From Candidatus Zixiibacteriota bacterium (GTDB taxonomy: Bacteria > Zixibacteria > MSB-5A5 > GN15 > FEB-12): a stretch of 11,188 nucleotides of DNA. The notes beneath the pieces were generated by a model. That model ran no database searches. It saw nothing but the letters and a program-made list of their open reading frames with translations, and had not been told where the DNA came from. The number at the start of each line of letters is the position of its first letter. Position 1 is the stretch's first letter. The stretch lies in assembly GCA_003641345.1 (NCBI GenBank), contig QNAD01000025.1, positions 1-11,188 on the forward strand. The letters run 5' to 3'. Below, in pieces: positions 7,171 through 11,188 of the stretch. The position numbers and the translations under genes are program-made.

Positions 7171-7295
7171 GTATCGAGAATCTAAGAATTTTTAAGTTCT
7201 TATTCTATAACAGGTTCATGGCGGTTACCTGATATAATATTCTCGATGGTGAGGACAGAGCAAGGTCTCAACTATGTTGAGGCCTTCTGTTTTTA
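7171..7295 (+). ncRNA. Candidate stand-alone structured small RNA, about 124 nt
   Basis: This gene-free stretch carries nested, clean helices. A closing stem pairs ATCGAGAAT (7173-7181) with ATTCTCGAT (7239-7247), nine perfect pairs. Inside are hairpin TAAGAA (7183-7188)/TTCTTA (7197-7202) and hairpin CAGGT (7211-7215)/ACCTG (7227-7231) with loop TCATGGCGGTT. A purine-rich single strand (about 7248-7261) leads to an intrinsic terminator at 7262-7294. The promoter-like site just upstream predicts a start at 7171, two bases before the closing stem. An alternative fold lets AGAA (7178-7181) join the first inner hairpin through TTCT (7203-7206), competing with the closing stem. The next gene faces the other way, so this would be a free RNA rather than a cis leader, unless it acts on that gene's 3' end. 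No open frame of note lies inside and I recognise no Rfam family. It may also be an unexpressed repeat. Confidence 0.42.
7256..7294 (+). terminator. Intrinsic terminator, plus-strand orientation
   Basis: AAGGTCTCAAC (7262-7272) pairs with GTTGAGGCCTT (7276-7286), eleven pairs with one T-G wobble and loop TAT. CAG (7256-7258) can add three pairs with CTG (7287-7289) across a bulge, bringing the stem right up to TTTTT (7290-7294). On the minus strand the hairpin follows the thiolase gene stop but has no T-run, so plus-strand use is better supported; it might work weakly both ways. Confidence 0.7.
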
Positions 7296-8318
7296 TATTC
7301 TAATTTCATTTATGAGTTTATCTGAGGCAGGGGAAACATCAAATGATTTTTTAGCAGTTTCATTATCAGAATTTAGCAATGAAACTTTAACATTTGGAAG
7401 ATTTTTAACACTACTATATCGGGCAGTAATTTGAGCGGCTTTAAGAATGTTTTCTTCAGTTGCGTCACCGATTAAAATGGTTACCGGTGATCCATGTTCC
7501 AGTACTTCCAATGTAGGATATTGTGCTTTTTTTATGTGAATGATAGATTCGTTTTCTTGTTCATTTCTGCCGACAATAATTTTCGTATTACTATTCAGTC
7601 TAAAATGACGACCGATTTTCAACAGACTTAAATCATCAGAAGTTGTATGCTCGGTATGAGCGAAGAGATCGCGAAGTTTATTTGAGTATGGTTCATCGGT
7701 AAGCAAACATCCTGAAGCAGGAGACGGATAATCCTCAAGCCCGAATTCTTTCGCCATTTCCATTTGCCTTTTCCTACTTCGTCCGGAGATTCCTTCCAGA
7801 AGTTCTCTATTAACTAAACCATTTAACTCGGGTTCGGTTGGGTTCAATAGTTTTGCTGATAATGGTCTTAGTAGTTTTCCTACTAACTCGGATTGTTTAG
7901 CTACCAAATTGATTTTGTTTTTTACCTGTGACATTGGTCTTTGTCCCATAACTTCGCCTGTAATAATAAAATCAGCATTAATCATTTCCATGAGTTCTTT
8001 AGCTTCGGATAACATCAGAATTCGGCAATCGGTACATGGGTTCATATTTTTCCCATGTCCATATTTAGGATTTTTAACTATTTCTATAAATTTATCACCT
8101 AAATGCATTAGTTTGACATCAAAACCAAACTTTTCTGCGGCTGGATATGGATTGGACCCACATGAAGATTTGTCTCCAATATCACAGCCAAACTGAGTCA
8201 AAAAAGTCAGTGCTGTTACTTTGATGTTTTGGCGTAACATAAGTAATACTGCCAGAGCGGAATCCAGCCCACCTGAGAATAAAGCAATGCAGTGCGGTTG
8301 TTTTCTCTCCTTGGACAT
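7293..8318 (-). CDS. MnmA/ThiI-like PP-loop tRNA-thiolation enzyme with NFACT-R-like C-terminus
   Basis: Cytoplasmic ATP pyrophosphatase of the PP-loop type, predicted to adenylate a tRNA uridine for sulfur transfer. Residue numbers here follow the longest form (TTG 8339, 348 residues). The PP-loop is SGGLDS (22-27). NPCTDC (100-105) matches the catalytic-Cys region of MnmA, with Cys102 and Cys105; GEVMGQRPMSQ (128-138) is another conserved block, and ASGCLLTDE (Cys211) stands where the second MnmA cysteine is expected. Residues about 235-330 (LLKIGRHFRL...KIIVGRNEQEN) resemble the NFACT-R RNA-binding domain known from Rqc2/NFACT proteins, a fusion described for a ThiI-like family. The MnmA C-terminal domains are replaced, so this is not orthodox MnmA. 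I choose ATG 8318 (341 residues), which starts shortly before the PP-loop; TTG 8339 adds seven residues and has no Shine-Dalgarno. The modified base and sulfur donor are unknown. The gene is divergent from mlaE. Confidence 0.85.
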   Translation of the reverse strand: MSKERKQPHCIALFSGGLDSALAVLLMLRQNIKVTALTFLTQFGCDIGDKSSCGSNPYPAAEKFGFDVKLMHLGDKFIEIVKNPKYGHGKNMNPCTDCRILMLSEAKELMEMINADFIITGEVMGQRPMSQVKNKINLVAKQSELVGKLLRPLSAKLLNPTEPELNGLVNRELLEGISGRSRKRQMEMAKEFGLEDYPSPASGCLLTDEPYSNKLRDLFAHTEHTTSDDLSLLKIGRHFRLNSNTKIIVGRNEQENESIIHIKKAQYPTLEVLEHGSPVTILIGDATEENILKAAQITARYSSVKNLPNVKVSLLNSDNETAKKSFDVSPASDKLINEIRI

Positions 8319-8362
8319 TTTTTCTTTCTGTTTCCTCAATTAAAAGTGTTTCATGATAATAT

Positions 8363-8371
8363 ATTTTAACA
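8363..8371 (-). promoter_or_regulatory. Possible extended -10 promoter of the thiolase gene
   Basis: On the minus strand TGTTAAAAT is an extended -10 element, giving a start near 8356 and a leader of about 40 nt to ATG 8318. The nearest -35-like TTGAAA is 20 bases upstream, too far to be convincing, and the region is very AT-rich. Confidence 0.28.
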
Positions 8372-8424
8372 TAACTATGAAATATATTTTTCAATTTTTA
8401 TCAATTTTATTATATAAGGTTTTC

Positions 8425-8453
8425 TTGACTTCATGTGAAGTAAGACCTAAAAT
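8425..8453 (+). promoter_or_regulatory. Promoter-like match overlapping the mlaE start
   Basis: TTGACT (8425-8430), 17 bases, then TAAAAT (8448-8453), whose last bases are part of the chosen ATG 8452. If used, the transcript would begin after that ATG. Either the match is chance or the mlaE start differs from my choice. Confidence 0.2.
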
Positions 8454-9261
8454 GGACTGCAAAGAAAGGACTTTACTAATTTTTAAAGCAATCAACAGAG
8501 GCTTGAAGCATTTTGCTTATTCTTGCCAGGAGATGTTTTTCTTTTCTGTCCGGATGTGTTTTGCGTTTTTTTCTCGTAGAATATATGTAGCTGAAACAAT
8601 GGAGCAGATGTATCTTATTGGTATAGGCTCTTTGTTTTTGATAGTTTTAACCGGTATATTTGCAGGGCAGGGATTCGCTTTTGCTTTTTCTATGGAGCTT
8701 ATAGATTTTGGCGCCAAAAACTATCTTGGACGTATTATGTCCATCTCAATTATAAGAGAGTTGGGACCAGTATTAACCGGCCTAATGATGGCCGCCAGAG
8801 TAGCATCTGGCATTACAGCTGAAATCGGAGCAATGAAAGCATCTAACCAGATTGATGCCATGGTTGCTTTTGGGATTGATCCTTTAAAAAAATTAGCAGT
8901 ACCAAGAATGATTGCGTTGATAGTTATGGTGCCGGCTTTGACTATCCTTTGCGATATAATTGCTCTCATAGGAGGTTGGGTTGTATCGATTTTTATCACT
9001 CATGTAACATCCACAATGTATTGGTCTCCTGCTTTTGAAAAAATGGTTTTTGGTAATCTGTTTATTGGGATAGTTAAACCAATCGCATTTTCTTTTGTAA
9101 TTGCTTTTGTTGCTTGCTATAAAGGTTTTACTTCCGAAGGTGGAACCAAAGGGGTAGGAAAAGCAACAACTGAATCGGTCGTGTTGTCATCGATTCTGAT
9201 ATTGTTGGTGAATTTTATCATTACAAAATTTGTATTTGGTTTGATTAAAGGTTATTTATGA
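8452..9261 (+). CDS. mlaE: MlaE-type phospholipid ABC transporter permease
   Basis: Inner-membrane permease of the Mla/MCE lipid-transport ABC system, which with MlaF and MlaD moves phospholipid between inner and outer membranes. From ATG 8452 it has 269 residues, near the usual 255-270. Hallmarks are EQMYLIGIGSLFLIVLTGIF (51-70), NYLGRI, RELGPVLTGLMMAARVASG (102-120), the MlaE signature MKASNQIDAM (128-137), and the C-terminal block ACYKGFTSEGGTKGVGKATT (221-240) before the last membrane helix. About five or six hydrophobic segments are seen. The frame stays open upstream to ATGs at 8377 and 8353, but the added 33 residues are not family-like and none of the three starts has a good Shine-Dalgarno, so 8452 is chosen by length. 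Its TGA stop overlaps the ATG of mlaF (ATGA), indicating translational coupling. It heads the mlaE-mlaF-mlaD operon; mlaB and mlaC are not here. Confidence 0.92.
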   Translation: MDCKERTLLIFKAINRGLKHFAYSCQEMFFFSVRMCFAFFSRRIYVAETMEQMYLIGIGSLFLIVLTGIFAGQGFAFAFSMELIDFGAKNYLGRIMSISIIRELGPVLTGLMMAARVASGITAEIGAMKASNQIDAMVAFGIDPLKKLAVPRMIALIVMVPALTILCDIIALIGGWVVSIFITHVTSTMYWSPAFEKMVFGNLFIGIVKPIAFSFVIAFVACYKGFTSEGGTKGVGKATTESVVLSSILILLVNFIITKFVFGLIKGYL

Positions 9262-10037
9262 TCAATATAAAAAATATAAGTTTTTCCTATGGAGATAATC
9301 TGGTTTTAAAAAATATTTCATTTAAAGTAGATAACTCCGAATCTCTGGTTATTATGGGACCATCCGGTTCTGGTAAGTCAACAATTTTAAGATTAATTCT
9401 TGGTTTGGAACGTCCTTCAGAAGGAACCATAGAGATTGAGAACCAGGATATTTGCGTTATGAAAGAGAAGGATAAAAGGAAATTACGGAAAAAAATAGGG
9501 ATGGTATTTCAACACGGGGCGTTATTCGATTCTTTAACTGTTGGTGAAAATACTGGTTATTATCTAATTGAGCATACAAATCTGAAATACGAAGAGATAG
9601 AAAGAAGAGTTAGAGAAATGCTTGGTTTTGTCGGGTTGGATGCAAATGAAATTATAGATAAGCTTCCCGAAGAATTATCAGGCGGAATGCAACGAAGAGT
9701 TGCTATTGGTAGGGCACTTCTCTCAACAGATCCAAAGGTTATGCTGTTTGATGAGCCAACAACCGGATTGGATCCAAAAGCAACCCATAATGTTCTGGAT
9801 TTGATTGAAAAATTGTATTCGGAAAAAGCTATTTCAAATATTACTGTGACTCATCAGATTTACGATGCTGTTAATTTGGCGGACAGATTTGTTGTAATAT
9901 ATGAAGGCGAAGTCGCTTTTGATGGAAATCTTATTGAATTACGGGATAGTCAGGATGAACGAGTTAAAACGTTTTTGAAACCATTTCTTAATTCAATGGG
10001 TAATGTTTTAGAAAAAAAATTGTTGGCAGGCAATTAA
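9258..10037 (+). CDS. mlaF: MlaF-type phospholipid ABC transporter ATPase
   Basis: Cytoplasmic ATPase subunit that powers the MlaE permease. All ABC motifs are intact in the 259 residues: Walker A GPSGSGKST (34-42), Q-loop Gln85 in MVFQHGALFDSLTV, signature LSGGMQRR (140-147), Walker B VMLFDEP (161-167) with Glu166, D-loop GLDP, and H-loop His199 in TVTHQ. The HGALFDSLTV stretch after the Q-loop and the TTGLDPKAT region are characteristic of the MlaF/Ttg2A/Mkl branch rather than of amino-acid importers. ATG 9258 overlaps the mlaE stop by four bases (ATGA), so no separate ribosome site is needed. The end is followed by 39 bp to the ATG of the MCE protein gene. Nothing is missing or truncated. 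Confidence 0.95.
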   Translation: MINIKNISFSYGDNLVLKNISFKVDNSESLVIMGPSGSGKSTILRLILGLERPSEGTIEIENQDICVMKEKDKRKLRKKIGMVFQHGALFDSLTVGENTGYYLIEHTNLKYEEIERRVREMLGFVGLDANEIIDKLPEELSGGMQRRVAIGRALLSTDPKVMLFDEPTTGLDPKATHNVLDLIEKLYSEKAISNITVTHQIYDAVNLADRFVVIYEGEVAFDGNLIELRDSQDERVKTFLKPFLNSMGNVLEKKLLAGN

Positions 10038-10076
10038 TAGTCTGTTAATATATAGTAGAATGAATTAAGGTTGAAT

Positions 10077-11012
10077 ATGAAAAAAAGTACTTCTGTTAAA
10101 TGGGGCAATCTAAAAGTTGGAATATTAATTACAGTTGCAGTGGTGGCACTATTTTGGGCGTCACTATCCGGCGGTGGAACCTCTATTTTTGATTCTAAGA
10201 GTAATTTTGTCTGTTATTTTAAGAATGTAAACGGCATGGTTAAAGGTTCTCCGGTGTGGATGTCTGGGGTTGAAGTCGGCAATGTAAAATCTATTAGTTT
10301 TGTTAATCTTGACTCATTACGCCAGGTGGAAGTAGTATGCAAAGTAAAAAAAACTATTTGGGAAATGATCACTGAAGACTCCCATGTTGAGTTAGGAACA
10401 ATAGGTTTTCTTGGAGATAAATTTGTTGAGATTATTCCGGGAACTACCGGAAAACCGGCTATTGCTGAGAATTCAATTCTACCTACTTATAATGCTAACG
10501 ATGTCGCTAATATGTTTAAAGCTGGTGAAGATGCTTTTAAAGATGCTGGGTCGTTGGTAAACAATCTTGACAGCATTTTAAGCAGGATGGAAAGAGGTGA
10601 GGGAACATTAGGGCAGTTGTCAACCAATGATAAATTATATACTGACTTGACTTTGTTAATTGCATCCCTGACGAAAGTTACCACCTATTTGAAAAAAAAT
10701 CAGGAACGTATAATTTCGTCGGTAGAAAGAACATCAAACTCCGTTGCTGATTTGACTGATAAAGTTAATGAAAACAAGGGGACGCTTGGAAGAATTGTCA
10801 ATGACCCTGAACTATATGATAATCTTGCGGCAACGTCTGTTAAACTTGACTCTATCTTATATAAAATAAACACAGCCGAAGGGACTTTGGGCCTTTTTGT
10901 TAATGATACTACTTTGTACAGTGAGTTCACCAATTTATTGGGACGAGTAAATAATTTGATAACGGATATTGAAAAAAACCCAAGAAAGTATTTTAAGTTC
11001 AGCGTTTTTTAA
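10077..11012 (+). CDS. mlaD: MlaD/MCE-domain substrate-binding protein with GTLG repeats
   Basis: Single-pass inner-membrane protein whose periplasmic MCE domain binds lipid and forms a ring on MlaE. With ATG 10077 it has 311 residues. The membrane anchor is about 14-31 and the MCE domain about 41-122 (FKNVNGMVKGSPVWMSGVEVG and FLGDKFVEIIPGT). The rest is helical and contains three copies of GTLGxxxxND-xLY (starting near 176, 235 and 269), then ends in NPRKYFKFSVF. Such a long tail is common in MCE proteins of FCB bacteria and probably forms a coiled coil or tube beyond the ring; E. coli MlaD is much shorter. ATG 10077 is preferred over TTG 10071 because AAGG (10067-10070) lies six bases before the ATG. 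It is the last gene of the operon here; the stop is followed by an inverted repeat without a T-run. No mlaC-like gene follows inside the window. Confidence 0.92.
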   Translation: MKKSTSVKWGNLKVGILITVAVVALFWASLSGGGTSIFDSKSNFVCYFKNVNGMVKGSPVWMSGVEVGNVKSISFVNLDSLRQVEVVCKVKKTIWEMITEDSHVELGTIGFLGDKFVEIIPGTTGKPAIAENSILPTYNANDVANMFKAGEDAFKDAGSLVNNLDSILSRMERGEGTLGQLSTNDKLYTDLTLLIASLTKVTTYLKKNQERIISSVERTSNSVADLTDKVNENKGTLGRIVNDPELYDNLAATSVKLDSILYKINTAEGTLGLFVNDTTLYSEFTNLLGRVNNLITDIEKNPRKYFKFSVF

Positions 11013-11035
11013 ATAGTGATTTTATGTCTTAAACA

Positions 11036-11060
11036 CACATTGTGTGATTCACTCAATGTG
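11036..11060 (+). repeat. Inverted repeat after mlaD
   Basis: CACATTGTGTG (11036-11046) and CACTCAATGTG (11050-11060) pair over eleven positions with one mismatch around loop ATT. It begins 24 bp after the mlaD stop. There is no T-run on either side, so it is more likely an mRNA 3'-end stabiliser or a protein site than a normal intrinsic terminator. Confidence 0.55.
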
Positions 11061-11123
11061 GCATTAGTAAGTTTCATTAACTTTTCCAGGAAATTATTGC
11101 TTAGTGTGATATTCTCTGTGTCG

Positions 11124-11143
11124 GGCGAATCTTCAGATTCGCC
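11124..11143 (+). repeat. Perfect GC-rich inverted repeat
   Basis: GGCGAATC (11124-11131) and GATTCGCC (11136-11143) form eight perfect pairs with loop TTCA, followed only by TAATTAATT. It stands out in an AT-rich region with no gene. It could be a weak terminator for the mla operon or one copy of a dispersed palindromic repeat; only one copy is seen here. Confidence 0.55.
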
Positions 11144-11188
11144 TAATTAATTCACTCTCATAACTCATTCAGCACTTTTTCAAATATG

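Noticed and set aside
7233..7238. TGATATAAT extended -10 inside the candidate RNA
   Set aside because: It overlaps the 3' strand of the closing stem, has no -35 box, and would yield only a 50-nt transcript made of the terminator.
7173..7247. Purine or c-di-GMP riboswitch
   Set aside because: The three-way junction shape is superficially similar, but the conserved junction and loop bases of those classes are not present, and no gene follows in the same direction.
7246..7434. 62-codon plus-strand frame beginning at ATG 7246
   Set aside because: It crosses the terminator hairpin and then runs antisense to the 3' end of the thiolase gene; no Shine-Dalgarno at a proper distance and no recognisable motif.
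8353..8451. Upstream extension of mlaE to ATG 8353 or 8377
   Set aside because: The added residues look like translated AT-rich intergenic DNA, exceed the family length and have no ribosome site; the family N-terminus fits ATG 8452.
1..11188. CRISPR arrays, tRNA or rRNA genes, insertion-sequence ends
   Set aside because: No regularly spaced direct repeats, cloverleaf with a typical T-loop, rRNA-like sequence or transposase was found by reading both strands.

Overview
This AT-rich window most likely comes from a Gram-negative bacterium of the Fibrobacteres-Chlorobi-Bacteroidetes (FCB) superphylum, such as an Ignavibacteria- or Zixibacteria-like lineage. The main clue is a small secreted protein ending in a type IX secretion (Por) sorting domain (YPNPFNP...NVLGQEV...SGIYFYR...KKMMLLK). 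An Mla/MCE lipid-transport operon, which implies an outer membrane, agrees with this. Strong Shine-Dalgarno sites (near-perfect before the Por protein, GGAGG before the OPT transporter) argue against a typical Bacteroidetes member. The phylum is inference, not proof. Several genes appear to use TTG or GTG starts.

Layout. (1) 1-1411, plus strand: the 3' part of a XerD-type tyrosine recombinase, overlapped by a gene for a degenerate receiver domain joined to a GGDEF-like (AGDDF) domain. (2) 5582-1425, minus strand: a two-gene unit, an OPT-family transporter and, 18 bp later, a GT39/ArnT-like membrane glycosyltransferase with a C-terminal TPR array. It converges on the GGDEF gene with only 13 bp between them. 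(3) 5583-6086: a 504-bp divergent intergenic region with a probable promoter for each flanking gene and a long, hairpin-bearing leader for the Por-secreted, cohesin-like protein at 6087-6920, which ends in a strong intrinsic terminator. (4) 6921-7292: a gene-free stretch holding that terminator, then a candidate stand-alone small RNA: sigma-54-like promoter, 9-bp closing stem, two inner hairpins and its own terminator, about 124 nt. (5) 8318-7293, minus strand: an MnmA/ThiI-like PP-loop thiolation enzyme with a C-terminal NFACT-R-like domain. (6) 8452-11012, plus strand: mlaE-mlaF-mlaD (permease, ATPase, MCE substrate-binding protein), divergent from the thiolase gene. (7) 11013-11188: no gene seen, but two clean inverted repeats.

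How the genes work together. MlaE, MlaF and MlaD should form one inner-membrane ABC complex moving phospholipid between the membranes. OPT and GT39-TPR are probably co-transcribed, though no shared pathway is evident. The Por-tagged protein should be exported and anchored or released by a type IX system encoded elsewhere. The strongest candidate for something undescribed is the intergenic RNA at 7171-7295; a second is the possible ribosome-site-sequestering leader before the Por-tagged gene. No CRISPR array, tRNA, rRNA or insertion sequence was recognised.
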